DNA of 64,000 nt, from the NCBI RefSeq assembly GCF_001580365.1, contig NZ_CP014480.1, positions 3,554,289 through 3,618,288 of the forward strand, in the 5' to 3' direction. The translations under genes were made by a program, and so were the position numbers. The DNA is from Kocuria turfanensis (GTDB lineage Bacteria; Actinomycetota; Actinomycetes; Actinomycetales; Micrococcaceae). The notes beneath the pieces are model-generated. The model saw nothing but the letters and a program-made list of their open reading frames with translations, did not search any database and was not told the origin of the DNA. This document shows positions 20,021 to 28,487 of the stretch, one piece after another (positions within the stretch are counted from its first letter, which is position 1; each line of letters begins with the position of its first letter).

Positions 20021-21445
20021 GTGACTGCACACAGCGAATTCTCCATCCAGAAGCTCGTCATCATCGGGGGCGGTCCGGGCGGCTACGAGGCCGCCCTGGT
20101 CGCCGCCAGCCTCGGGGCGGACGTGACCGTCGTCGAGCGCCAGGGCCTGGGCGGCTCCGCGGTGCTGACGGACGTGGTCCCCTCCAAGACGCTCATCGCC
20201 TCCGCCGACGCGATGACCCGCTTCGCCGAGGCCGCGGACCTGGGGGTGCACGTGCGCGGGGGCAGCAAGGACGGGGACGAGATCAACGACCTCGCCGTGG
20301 ACCTGGAGAAGGTCAACACCCGTCTCCTGCGCCTCGCGGCGTCCCAGTCCCGGGACATCAAGCGCGGGCTCGAGCGGGTGGGGGTGCGCGTGATCGCGGG
20401 CACCGGCCGGCTGCTCAGCCCCACCTGCGTGCAGGTCACCACCGACGACGGGCTGGAGTACACCCTCGACGCGCAGGCCGTGCTGCTCGCCGTCGGGGCC
20501 TACCCTCGGGAGCTGCCGTCCGCGAAGCCGGACGGGGAGCGGATCTTCAACTGGAAGCAGGTCTACCACCTCACCGAGGTCCCCGAGCACATGATCGTGG
20601 TGGGCTCCGGCGTGACCGGCGCGGAGTTCGCCTCGGCCTACCGGGGTCTCGGGGCCGAGGTCACGCTCGTCTCCTCCCGGGACCAGGTGCTGCCCGGCGA
20701 GGACGAGGATGCCGCGGCCGTGCTCGAGAGCGTCTTCGAGCGCCGCGGCATGAACGTGCTCAGCCGCTCCCGCGCCGACTCGGTGGAGCGCAGCGAGAAC
20801 GGGGTGGTCGTCACGCTCTCCGACGGGCGCAAGATCGCCGGCTCGCACTGCCTGGTCGCGGTCGGCGCGATCCCGGCCACCGACGACCTCGGGCTGGAGG
20901 AGGTCGGGGTGGCCCGCGCCGAGTCCGGGCACATCAAGGTGGACGGCGTCTCCCGCACCACCGTGCCGGGCGTCTACGCCGTGGGCGACTGCACGGGCGT
21001 GCTCCCGCTCGCCTCGGTGGCGGCCATGCAGGGCCGGATCGCCGTGGCGCACCTCATGGGCGACGCCGTCAAGCCGCTGCGCACCCACCTGGTGGCCTCC
21101 AACATCTTCACCTCGCCGGAGATCGCGTCCGTGGGCGTGAGCGAGAAGTCCATCGAGGACGGCACCTACCAGGCGGACACCATCATGCTGAAGCTCTCCA
21201 CCAACCCGCGCGCCAAGATGATGGCGGTCGAGGACGGGTTCGTGAAGATCTTCTCCCGCAAGGGCTCCGGCACGGTGATCGGGGGAGTGGTGGTGGGTCC
21301 CCGCGCGTCCGAGCTGATCTTCCCGATCTCCCTGGCCGTGACCCACAAGCTGCACGTCGACGACCTCGCCGACACCTTCACGATCTACCCGTCCCTCACC
21401 GGGTCGATCTCGGAGGCGGCCCGGCGCCTGCACGTGCACGTCTGA
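20021..21445 (+). CDS. lpdA: LpdA-type NAD(P)H:quinone reductase, lipoamide-dehydrogenase fold without redox cysteines
   Basis: 474 residues. FAD motif LVIIGGGPGGYEAALVAA (about 12-29), NAD motif MIVVGSGVTGAEFAS and the GDCTG FAD loop show the disulfide reductase fold. Where lipoamide dehydrogenases carry a CxxxxC disulfide, this protein reads GGSAVLTDVVPSK, with no cysteine; the C-terminal His-Glu dyad is also not evident. M. tuberculosis Rv3303c (LpdA) has the same losses and acts as an NAD(P)H-quinone reductase. The neighbouring deoD and pmm genes match that locus too. Predicted leaderless GTG start. Confidence 0.88.
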   Translation: MTAHSEFSIQKLVIIGGGPGGYEAALVAASLGADVTVVERQGLGGSAVLTDVVPSKTLIASADAMTRFAEAADLGVHVRGGSKDGDEINDLAVDLEKVNTRLLRLAASQSRDIKRGLERVGVRVIAGTGRLLSPTCVQVTTDDGLEYTLDAQAVLLAVGAYPRELPSAKPDGERIFNWKQVYHLTEVPEHMIVVGSGVTGAEFASAYRGLGAEVTLVSSRDQVLPGEDEDAAAVLESVFERRGMNVLSRSRADSVERSENGVVVTLSDGRKIAGSHCLVAVGAIPATDDLGLEEVGVARAESGHIKVDGVSRTTVPGVYAVGDCTGVLPLASVAAMQGRIAVAHLMGDAVKPLRTHLVASNIFTSPEIASVGVSEKSIEDGTYQADTIMLKLSTNPRAKMMAVEDGFVKIFSRKGSGTVIGGVVVGPRASELIFPISLAVTHKLHVDDLADTFTIYPSLTGSISEAARRLHVHV

Positions 21446-21450
21446 TCCCC

Positions 21451-21511
21451 GCCGGCACGCACAACGGCCGCATCCCCCGCTGCAGGGGATGCGGCCGTTG
21501 CGCGTGCCGGC
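21451..21511. terminator. Bidirectional hairpin terminator
   Basis: 27-bp arms (21451-21477 and 21485-21511) with one mismatch and a 7-nt loop between the convergent lpdA and MFS genes. There is no T tract, as usual in high-GC actinobacteria. Confidence 0.8.
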
Positions 21512-21526
21512 GCCGACGGGAGCGGG

Positions 21527-22939
21527 TCAGCGGCGGGTGACGACGTTCTCCATGTCGACGTCCTTGGTCTCCGGGGAGAACCAGAGGGCCACGAGGGTCA
21601 GCACGGCGCCGAACGCCAGGTAGAGGCCGACGGAGCCCACGCCGTAGCTCGCGTTGAGGGTGACGGCGACGTACGGGGTGATGGCGGCACCGAGGATCGA
21701 CGCCGTGTTGTACGCGACGCCGGAGCCGGTGTAGCGCACGTTCGTGGGGAACAGCTCGGGCAGGATCGCCGACATCGAGCCGAAGGTCAGGCCCATCAGG
21801 GTCATGCCGACCACGAGGAAGAACAGCACGCGGCCCGTGCTGACGTCCGCACCGGTGCCGACCGCGGCCGGGTCCATGAGCAGGCCGAAGCTCAGCCCGA
21901 AGAGCAGGATCACCGAGGTGATGACCAGCTGCGAGCTGCGCCGGCCGAAGCGGTCCGCGACCCACCCGGAGACGGGCACCATGGCGGCGAACAGCAGCAC
22001 GGCGAGCAGCTGCAGCACCAGGAAGTCCCGGTAGGGGATGCCGAGGCCGCCGTTGGCGGGGCTGCCGATGCCGTAGGAGAGGATCCACGCGGTCATCAGG
22101 TAGAAGAGCATGTAGGTGGCGAGCATGATGAACGTGCCCTGGACCATCTGCAGCCACGAGCCCCGGAACGCCTCGACGAGCGGGGTCTGGACCTTCTGCC
22201 CCTGGTCCAGCGCCTTCTGGAAGACCGGGGTCTCCTCGAGCTTGAACCGTACGTACAGGCCGACGACCACCATCACCACGGAGGCGAGGAACGGCACGCG
22301 CCAGCCCCACGTGAGGAACGGGTGGTCGGTGCCCTGCTCGGCGACCGAGACGAAGCCCATCACGATGGTCAGCACCAGGAAGAAGCCGTTGGCCAGGATG
22401 AAGCCGAACGGGGCGCCGAGCTGCGGCCACATGGCGGCGCGCGCCCGCTTGCCCTCCTCGGCGTACTCGGTGGCCAGCAGGGCCGCGCCGGACCACTCGC
22501 CGCCCAGGCCCAGGCCCTGGCAGAAGCGCAGGATCGTCAGGATGAGCGGGGCCCAGATGCCGATCGAGTAGTAGGTGGGCAGCAGGCCGATGAGGAACGT
22601 GGCGACGCCCATGGTCAGCAGGGCGCCGATCAGGGTGGCCTTGCGGCCGATCCGGTCGCCGAAGTGCCCGAAGATCACGGAGCCGATCGGGCGGGCCACG
22701 AAGGCCGCGGCGAAGGTCGCCATGGAGGCGAGCAGCTTGGCCGTCTCGTCCTCGCCCGTGAAGAACAGGGCGGGGAACACGGCCACGGCCGCGGTGGCGT
22801 AGACGTAGAAGTCGTAGAACTCGATCGTGGTGCCCACGAGGGAGGCCAGGATCACCCGGCTGCGGGGCACGCGGTCGGACAGGGGGAGCGAGGGGGAGGA
22901 CGCGCCGGTGGCGTCCTGCCCGGTCACCGGAGAGGACAT
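21527..22939 (-). CDS. MFS transporter, metabolite:H+ symporter (MHS) family
   Basis: 470 residues, about 12 membrane segments. GTTIEFYDFYVYATAA in helix 1, FGHFGDRIGRKATL in the 2-3 loop and FCQGLGLGGEWSGAALLATE are the signature blocks of the MHS group (citrate, shikimate, alpha-ketoglutarate, proline/betaine carriers). The substrate is not readable. Start ATG 22939, with GAGG seven bases upstream; a GTG further up would enter the preceding intergenic sequence. It stands alone: 80 bp separate it from the PPTase gene upstream on the same strand. Confidence 0.88.
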   Translation of the reverse strand: MSSPVTGQDATGASSPSLPLSDRVPRSRVILASLVGTTIEFYDFYVYATAAVAVFPALFFTGEDETAKLLASMATFAAAFVARPIGSVIFGHFGDRIGRKATLIGALLTMGVATFLIGLLPTYYSIGIWAPLILTILRFCQGLGLGGEWSGAALLATEYAEEGKRARAAMWPQLGAPFGFILANGFFLVLTIVMGFVSVAEQGTDHPFLTWGWRVPFLASVVMVVVGLYVRFKLEETPVFQKALDQGQKVQTPLVEAFRGSWLQMVQGTFIMLATYMLFYLMTAWILSYGIGSPANGGLGIPYRDFLVLQLLAVLLFAAMVPVSGWVADRFGRRSSQLVITSVILLFGLSFGLLMDPAAVGTGADVSTGRVLFFLVVGMTLMGLTFGSMSAILPELFPTNVRYTGSGVAYNTASILGAAITPYVAVTLNASYGVGSVGLYLAFGAVLTLVALWFSPETKDVDMENVVTRR

Positions 22940-23019
22940 GGGGAAACCTCGGTCGTAGCAGTGGGTGGGGACAAGATCCCGATAGTACGCCGGGCCGTCC
23001 GCATGGCGGGTGGCTCGTC

Positions 23020-23751
23020 TCACATCTTGGAACGCCGGTCGGTCCAGGGCTCGCTGACGGTGAGCGCCGCCCGGGCGTCCTCGCCGCCGGACCCCAGCGG
23101 GAGGTCCAGGATCCGCCAGCCCGGCAGCGGGTGCCCGGGGAACCGGCCGGCGCCCACCCGGTCCACTGAGGGGTCGCGGGAGAGCCCGACGCCCATGGCC
23201 TTGAGCAGGGACTCCTTGCGCGCCCATACCCTGGCGACCGCGGCGGGCCGGCGCCGTCGGCTCGTCCAGGCGAGACGGCGCCGCTCGGCCGGGTGCAGGA
23301 TCGCGGACATCTGCTCGCCGCCGACGAAGTCGGGGACGCGCTCGACGTCGATCCCGAGATCCCGCGGGCCCATGGCGATCAGGATGTGCCCACCGCTGGA
23401 GGAGAGCGAGAAGTGCAAACCGGGCACGGCTGGCTTGCCATGCCGCCCGGCGGCCCCAGGGGCGGGTGCCAGCGGCACCGCGGCCGGCTCGATGCCCAGC
23501 CGCTCGGCCAGCGCGGCGCGCAGCAGGCAGCGGCGGGCGAGGAACGCGTCGCGGTCCGCCTCGCGCAGGAACCTGTCCCGACGGGCCTGTTCCGCTGGGT
23601 CCAGCCAGAACGCCTCGACTGTGCGCGCCCACGGCACGAGGTCGGGCAGGTGGGCCTGGACCACGGCCACGTCACCGGCCCGGCGGGGCGCGGGCAGCGC
23701 GGTCCAGGGCGAAGGGAGCGGACCCCAGGACCACGCCGGGACCTCCGTCAC
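23020..23751 (-). CDS. 4'-phosphopantetheinyl transferase, Sfp type
   Basis: 243 residues. The two family motifs are present: GIDVERV (Mg-binding Asp and Glu) and the later WARKESLLKAMGVG; FSLSSSGGH precedes them as in Sfp-type enzymes. It transfers phosphopantetheine from CoA to carrier-domain serines. Sfp-type size indicates a secondary-metabolism or broad-range enzyme, not AcpS. GTG start at 23751, 24 bp after the thioesterase stop, so probably the last gene of the accA operon. The only carrier domain visible in the window is that of the Pls-like NRPS at 2-3310. Confidence 0.88.
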   Translation of the reverse strand: MTEVPAWSWGPLPSPWTALPAPRRAGDVAVVQAHLPDLVPWARTVEAFWLDPAEQARRDRFLREADRDAFLARRCLLRAALAERLGIEPAAVPLAPAPGAAGRHGKPAVPGLHFSLSSSGGHILIAMGPRDLGIDVERVPDFVGGEQMSAILHPAERRRLAWTSRRRRPAAVARVWARKESLLKAMGVGLSRDPSVDRVGAGRFPGHPLPGWRILDLPLGSGGEDARAALTVSEPWTDRRSKM

Positions 23752-23775
23752 AGTCGACCGCTCACAACGGCTCGC

Positions 23776-24618
23776 TCACCGGGCCGGGCGCGAGGCTCCG
23801 CCGGGAACGGCGCACGCCTCGAGGTCCTCGAGCAGGCGGTGCCGGTTCTCCGCCAGCGGGTGGTGGCCGCCGGGGTACTCGCGCCGCTGCACGGTCCCGG
23901 TGCTGACGGGACGCCAGGCGTCCATGCCGGCGGCGTCCACCGTGTGGTCCTCGCTGCCGCGCAGCAGCAGCAGGGGCGCCCCGACCGGGGCGGGGAGCCG
24001 GTCGTGGGCCATCGAGACCCGCAGGTCCGCGCGCAGGGCGGGCAGCTGCAGGGCCAGCAGCTCGGGGTTCGCCAGCACCGCCTCGGGGGTGCCGCCCAGC
24101 CGCCGCAGCCACCGGGCGAGCGCCTCGTCCGCGCCCGGGTCCTGCGGGTCGAGCCCGGCCCGCAGGTCTTCGTCCCCGTCGTCCGCCGCGTCTGCGGCGC
24201 CCGGGGCGGTCTTCGCGGACAGCGCGAGCAGCGACACCCGGATCCCCTCCCGGTGCTCGAGGAGGGAGGCGAGCTCGGCCGCGACGCAGGCGCCCATGCT
24301 GTGGCCCAGGACCACGAGCGGGACGTCCGAGGCCGCCCACGGCGCGCCGGCGACGGCCTCGGCCGCCTCCGCGGCGAGGGCGGCGACCGAGGGCGCCGGC
24401 GGCTCCCGGAAGCGGCTCTCCCGGCCGGGGTACTGGACGCCGAGGACGTGCACGTCCTCGCGGACCAGGAACCGCCAGTACCCGGCGGCCGCGCCCGAGG
24501 GCGGGCAGCAGAGCACCCGCAGCCGGGGCGTCCTGGCGGGGGCGCCGCTGCGCAGCCGGTCCTGCGCGGAGAGGTCCACGAGGCAGCGCCCGGGGGCGCC
24601 GGTCGGTCGGGTGCTCAT
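23776..24618 (-). CDS. Type II thioesterase (alpha/beta hydrolase)
   Basis: 280 residues. LCCPPSGAAAGYWR near 36, the nucleophile elbow LGHSMGA, LLLRGSEDHTV with the acid, and the late GGHHPL histidine are the layout of editing thioesterases of NRPS/PKS systems, which clear wrongly loaded carrier domains. Asp-rich insert AADAADDGDED near 146 is unusual. Its start is 19 bp after the acyl-CoA carboxylase alpha stop and its stop is 24 bp before the PPTase, so the three are likely one transcript. No NRPS/PKS is adjacent. Confidence 0.85.
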   Translation of the reverse strand: MSTRPTGAPGRCLVDLSAQDRLRSGAPARTPRLRVLCCPPSGAAAGYWRFLVREDVHVLGVQYPGRESRFREPPAPSVAALAAEAAEAVAGAPWAASDVPLVVLGHSMGACVAAELASLLEHREGIRVSLLALSAKTAPGAADAADDGDEDLRAGLDPQDPGADEALARWLRRLGGTPEAVLANPELLALQLPALRADLRVSMAHDRLPAPVGAPLLLLRGSEDHTVDAAGMDAWRPVSTGTVQRREYPGGHHPLAENRHRLLEDLEACAVPGGASRPAR

Positions 24619-24637
24619 CGGGGCCGGGCCGCCCGGA

Positions 24638-26428
24638 TCAGGAGATGGTCGCCAGGACGGCGCCGGCGGAGACGGTGTCGCCGGGGCTCACGGAGAGCCC
24701 CGAGACCGTGCCCGACTTGTGGGCGGTCAGCGGCTGCTCCATCTTCATGGCCTCGAGCACCAGCACGAGATCGCCCTCGGCCACCTCGTCCCCGTTGTCC
24801 ACCGCGATCTTCACGATGGTCCCCTGCATCGGGGAGCTCAGGCTGTCCCCGCCCGCGGCGGCGGAGCCCCCGCGCGAGGACCGCGACTTGCGGGGCTTGG
24901 CCGCGGTGCCGTTGGGCTTGGCCGTGCCGGGCAGCGCGGGCAGCACGACCTCGAGGCGCTTGCCCGAGACCTCCACGACGATCGCCTGGCGCTCCTCGGC
25001 CTCGGGCCCGGCCAGCGGGACCCCCTCGAACGGCGGGACGGTGTTGTGGAACTCGGTCTCGATCCAGCGCGTGTGCACGCTGAAGGGGGAGTCACCGGCC
25101 GGGGCGAATGCGGGGTCGGCCACCACCGCGCGGTGGAAGGGCACCACGGTGGGCATCCCCTCGATCTGCAGCTCCGCCAGGGCGCGGCGGGAGCGCTCGA
25201 GCGCCTGCTGCCGGGTGGCCCCGGTGACGATCAGCTTGGCGAGCATGGAGTCGAAGTTCCCGCCCACGGTCTCGCCGGCCTGCACACCGGAGTCCACGCG
25301 CACCCCGGGCCCGCCCGGCAGGGCGAGGGCGGTGATGCTGCCCGGGGAGGGCATGAAGTGCCGGCCCGGGTCCTCGCCGTTGATCCGGAACTCGATGGAG
25401 TGGCCCCGGACCGGCGGGTCGTCGTAGCCGAGGACCTCCCCGCGGGCCAGCCGGAACTGCTCCCGGACCAGGTCGATGCCGGTGACCTCCTCGGAGACGG
25501 GGTGCTCGACCTGCAGGCGGGTGTTGACCTCCAGGAACGTGATGGTGCCGTCGCGGCCCACGAGGAACTCGCAGGTGCCCGCGCCCTGGTAGCCGGCCTC
25601 CCGGAGGATGGCCTTGGAGGACTCGTAGAGCAGCCGGTTCTGCTCCTCGGACAGGAACGGGGCGGGCGCCTCCTCCACGAGCTTCTGGTTGCGCCGCTGC
25701 AGGGAGCAGTCGCGGGTGGAGACGACCACCACGTTGCCGTGGGCGTCGGCGAGGCACTGGGTCTCCACGTGCCGCGGGGCGTCCAGGAAGCGCTCCACGA
25801 AGCACTCGCCGCGCCCGAACGCGGCCGTGGCCTCGCGCACGGCGGACTCGTAGAGCTCCGGGATGTCGGCGCGGTCGCGCACGACCTTGATCCCGCGGCC
25901 GCCGCCGCCGAACGCGGCCTTGATGGCCAGGGGCAGCCCGTGCTCGTCGGCGAAGGCGAGCACCTCCTCGGCGGAGCCGACGGGGTCGGTGGTGCCGGGG
26001 ACCTGCGGGGCGTTCACCTTCTCGGCGATGTGCCGGGCGGCCACCTTGTCCCCGAGCTTGGCGATCGCCGCCGGCGGCGGGCCGATCCAGGTCAGGCCGG
26101 CCTCGAGCACGGCCAGCGCGAAGTCGGCGTTCTCGGAGAGGAAGCCGTAGCCCGGGTGCACGGCGTCGGCGCCGGAGCGGGCGGCGGCGTCGAGGATCTT
26201 CTCGACCACGAGATAGGAGTCCGCGGCGGTGGACCCGCCCAGCCCGTAGGCCTCGTCGGCCATCCGCACGTGCACGGCGTCGCGGTCGGGGTCGGCGTAC
26301 ACGGCCACGGAGGCGATGCCCTCGTCGCGGGCGGCGCGGATCACGCGCACCGCGATCTCGCCGCGGTTGGCGACGAGCACCTTGGTGATGGGGCGGATGG
26401 CGCCGTCCGCGGGGTTCTTACCGGTCAC
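24638..26428 (-). CDS. accA: Acyl-CoA carboxylase alpha subunit (biotin carboxylase + BCCP)
   Basis: 596 residues. Biotin carboxylase [20 protein letters not shown] (from about 16), the ATP-grasp loop [11 protein letters not shown], the catalytic [14 protein letters not shown], and the C-terminal biotinyl domain with EAMKM. Actinobacterial AccA3-type subunit shared by acetyl- and propionyl-CoA carboxylases; it pairs with the beta and epsilon subunits at 34919-36729. GTG start with AAGGAG seven bases before. A -10-like TACAGT lies on the minus strand at 26463-26458, and the palindrome TGTAGGAGTCCTACA lies at 26525-26539, as at accD. Biotin is attached by BirA (37352-38230). Confidence 0.94.
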   Translation of the reverse strand: MTGKNPADGAIRPITKVLVANRGEIAVRVIRAARDEGIASVAVYADPDRDAVHVRMADEAYGLGGSTAADSYLVVEKILDAAARSGADAVHPGYGFLSENADFALAVLEAGLTWIGPPPAAIAKLGDKVAARHIAEKVNAPQVPGTTDPVGSAEEVLAFADEHGLPLAIKAAFGGGGRGIKVVRDRADIPELYESAVREATAAFGRGECFVERFLDAPRHVETQCLADAHGNVVVVSTRDCSLQRRNQKLVEEAPAPFLSEEQNRLLYESSKAILREAGYQGAGTCEFLVGRDGTITFLEVNTRLQVEHPVSEEVTGIDLVREQFRLARGEVLGYDDPPVRGHSIEFRINGEDPGRHFMPSPGSITALALPGGPGVRVDSGVQAGETVGGNFDSMLAKLIVTGATRQQALERSRRALAELQIEGMPTVVPFHRAVVADPAFAPAGDSPFSVHTRWIETEFHNTVPPFEGVPLAGPEAEERQAIVVEVSGKRLEVVLPALPGTAKPNGTAAKPRKSRSSRGGSAAAGGDSLSSPMQGTIVKIAVDNGDEVAEGDLVLVLEAMKMEQPLTAHKSGTVSGLSVSPGDTVSAGAVLATIS

Positions 26429-26524
26429 GTCTCACTCCTTGTCGAATCCTCCGATGCACTGTATTCCCCGTCGTGAGCAATCGCCCAACCACCCGGCGGC
26501 GGACCGGAAATGCGACGCCGTTTC

Positions 26525-26539
26525 TGTAGGAGTCCTACA
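26525..26539. promoter_or_regulatory. Palindrome shared with accD (operator candidate)
   Basis: TGTAGGA-G-TCCTACA is a perfect odd palindrome 97 bp upstream of the accA start. The same 16 bases (with the next A) occur at 36835-36850 upstream of accD. Two copies before the two subunits of one enzyme make a shared operator likely; the regulator is unknown. Confidence 0.65.
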
Positions 26540-26571
26540 AAGCGCAGACCGGTTCCGGCGGGGAGCGGTTC

Positions 26572-27207
26572 TCAGCGGCCGGCGGTCCACAGCTCGGGCA
26601 CGCCGACGCCCGCCCGGCCGAGCAGCGTGCGCAGGGTACTGAGGCTCAGGCCGACGACGGCGTGCACGTCGCCCTCCACCCGCTCCACGAATGCCGCGCC
26701 GAGCGAGTCGATGGTGAAGGACCCGGCCACCTCCAGGGGCTCGCCGGTGGCCACGTAGGCCGCGACCTCGTCGTCGGACATCTGCGCGAAGAACACCTCG
26801 GCGCTGGCGGGCGCGCCGCCGCTCCAGCCGCTCCCGCCGTCCGCCGGGCTCCGCGTGTCCACGAGCCAGTGGCCCGTGTGGAGCACCCCCGAGCGCCCGC
26901 GCATGGCCCGGATCCGGGCGGTCGCCGTCGCGGCGTCCAAGGGCTTGCCGTGCACCTCGCCGTCGAGCTCGAAGACCGAGTCGCAGCCCACCACGAGGGC
27001 GCCGGCGGCCTCGGGCAGCGCCGCCACGGCCTCCGCCTTGGCCCGGGCCAGGACCATCGCGGTCTCCTCGGCGCCGGTCACCCCGCGCTCCCGGACCACG
27101 GCGTCCTCGTCCACGTCGGAGACGAGCCGGTCGTGGCCGATCCCGGCGTCGGCCAGCAGCTTGGTGCGGGCGGGGGAGCGGGAGGCGAGGACGAGGCGGG
27201 GAGTCAC
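26572..27207 (-). CDS. maf: Maf-family nucleoside triphosphate pyrophosphatase
   Basis: 211 residues. LVLASRSPARTKLL at the N-terminus, the GCDSVFELDGEVHGKP block and the GSFTIDSLGAAFVERVEGD segment define Maf, which hydrolyses noncanonical nucleotides and may restrain septum formation. The start is GTG at 27207, six bases after a TATCCT -10-like box with no ribosome site (predicted leaderless); longer in-frame starts would run into the repeat cluster upstream. The maf-accA neighbourhood is conserved in mycobacteria. Confidence 0.9.
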   Translation of the reverse strand: MTPRLVLASRSPARTKLLADAGIGHDRLVSDVDEDAVVRERGVTGAEETAMVLARAKAEAVAALPEAAGALVVGCDSVFELDGEVHGKPLDAATATARIRAMRGRSGVLHTGHWLVDTRSPADGGSGWSGGAPASAEVFFAQMSDDEVAAYVATGEPLEVAGSFTIDSLGAAFVERVEGDVHAVVGLSLSTLRTLLGRAGVGVPELWTAGR

Positions 27208-27230
27208 CGTCCCAGGATACGCAGGCCGTG

Positions 27231-27355
27231 CGCGCGAGGGGCCGCGCTGCGCCCCTCGCCCACGCGCGAGGGGCCGCGTCCTGCTGATGAGACGTTCTCC
27301 CACCGACAGGACGCGACCCCTCACGATCGCCCGGGACAGGACGCGACCCCTCGCG
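27231..27355. repeat. Cluster of four 16-19-bp inverted/direct repeats
   Basis: Two forward units CGCGAGGGGCCGCG (near 27232 and 27266, the second extended by TCCTG) face two reverse units CAGGACGCGACCCCTC (27307 and 27337). The outer and inner pairs can form nested hairpins. The cluster fills the gap between the adh stop and the maf promoter, so it may terminate the alcohol operon; arrangement resembles REP/BIME elements. Confidence 0.6.
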
Positions 27356-27365
27356 TCCGCCCGGC

Positions 27366-28439
27366 TCAGTACTCGACGACCACGCGGCCCTCGATCTTGC
27401 CCTTCTCCATCTCGTCGAGGACGGCGTTGACGTCCTCGAGCGGACGGGTGCTGTAGGTCGGGTGGATCAGACCGCGCGCGTAGAAGTCGAGGGCCTCGAC
27501 CATGTCCTGGCGCGTGCCCACGATGGACCCGCGGATGGTCAGGCCCTTGAGCACGATGTCGAAGATCGGCGCCGGGAAGTCCCCGGGCGGCAGGCCGTTG
27601 AACACGATCGTCCCGCCGCGGCGGACCATGCCGATCGCCTGGCCGAACGCGGCCGGGTGCACGGCGGTCACCAGCACGGCGTCCGCGCCGCCCGGGATCT
27701 GCGCGAGCACGGCCTCAGCCGGGTCCTCCGCGAACGCGTTGACGGTGATCTCCGCCCCGTGCTTGCGGGCGAGGGCCAGCTTGTCGTCGGCGACGTCGAC
27801 CGCCGCGACCCGCAGGCCCATGGCCACCGCGTACTGCACGGCCAGGTGCCCCAGGCCGCCGATGCCGGAGATCACCACCCACTCCCCAGGCCGCGCCTCG
27901 GTCATCTTCAGGCCCTTGTAGACGGTGACCCCGGCGCACAGCACCGGCGCCACCTCGTACGGGTCGGCGCCCGCGGGGATCTGCGCGGCGAAGCGGGCGT
28001 CGACCAGCATGTACTGGCCGAAGGACCCGTCGATGCTGTAGCCGCCGTTGACCTGCTCCTCGCACAGCGTCTCCCAGCCGGTGCGGCAGTTGCGGCAGTG
28101 CCCGCACGCCGAGGCCAGCCAGGCGTTGCCCACGAGGTCGCCCTCCTGCACCTCCGTGACGCCCGGGCCGAGGGCCACGACCGTGCCCACGCCCTCGTGG
28201 CCCGGGACGAAGGGCGGGGTGGGCTGGACCGGCCAGTCGCCGTGGGCGGCGTGCAGGTCGGTGTGGCACACACCGGTCGAGATCAGCTTGACGAGGACCT
28301 GGCCGGGGCCGGGTTCGGGGACCGGGAGGTCCTTGACCTCCAGGGGCTGCCCGAAGGCGGTGACGACGGCGGCGGTCATGGTGCCGGGGACCGCGGTGGC
28401 CGCGGACTCCTGGACGGTCGGGGCTTGCTGGGCGTTCAT
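27366..28439 (-). CDS. adhP: Zinc-dependent alcohol dehydrogenase, AdhP type
   Basis: 357 residues, medium-chain dehydrogenase/reductase. Catalytic zinc ligands lie in GVCHTDLHAAHGDW and GHEGVG; the structural zinc site is C-x2-C-x2-C-x7-C in CGHCRNCRTGWETLC; the NAD-binding GIGGLGHLAVQYA follows. It oxidises ethanol and short alcohols or reduces aldehydes. A 20-residue N-terminal extension precedes the usual MTAAVV start, so an internal Met21 is an alternative start. Lies 48 bp downstream of the aldehyde dehydrogenase gene on the same strand, so the pair likely forms an alcohol-to-acid operon. Confidence 0.92.
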   Translation of the reverse strand: MNAQQAPTVQESAATAVPGTMTAAVVTAFGQPLEVKDLPVPEPGPGQVLVKLISTGVCHTDLHAAHGDWPVQPTPPFVPGHEGVGTVVALGPGVTEVQEGDLVGNAWLASACGHCRNCRTGWETLCEEQVNGGYSIDGSFGQYMLVDARFAAQIPAGADPYEVAPVLCAGVTVYKGLKMTEARPGEWVVISGIGGLGHLAVQYAVAMGLRVAAVDVADDKLALARKHGAEITVNAFAEDPAEAVLAQIPGGADAVLVTAVHPAAFGQAIGMVRRGGTIVFNGLPPGDFPAPIFDIVLKGLTIRGSIVGTRQDMVEALDFYARGLIHPTYSTRPLEDVNAVLDEMEKGKIEGRVVVEY

Positions 28440-28487
28440 TGTGCTCCTCCTGGAACGGGACGGACGGTCGGGACGGGTGAGGGCGGT

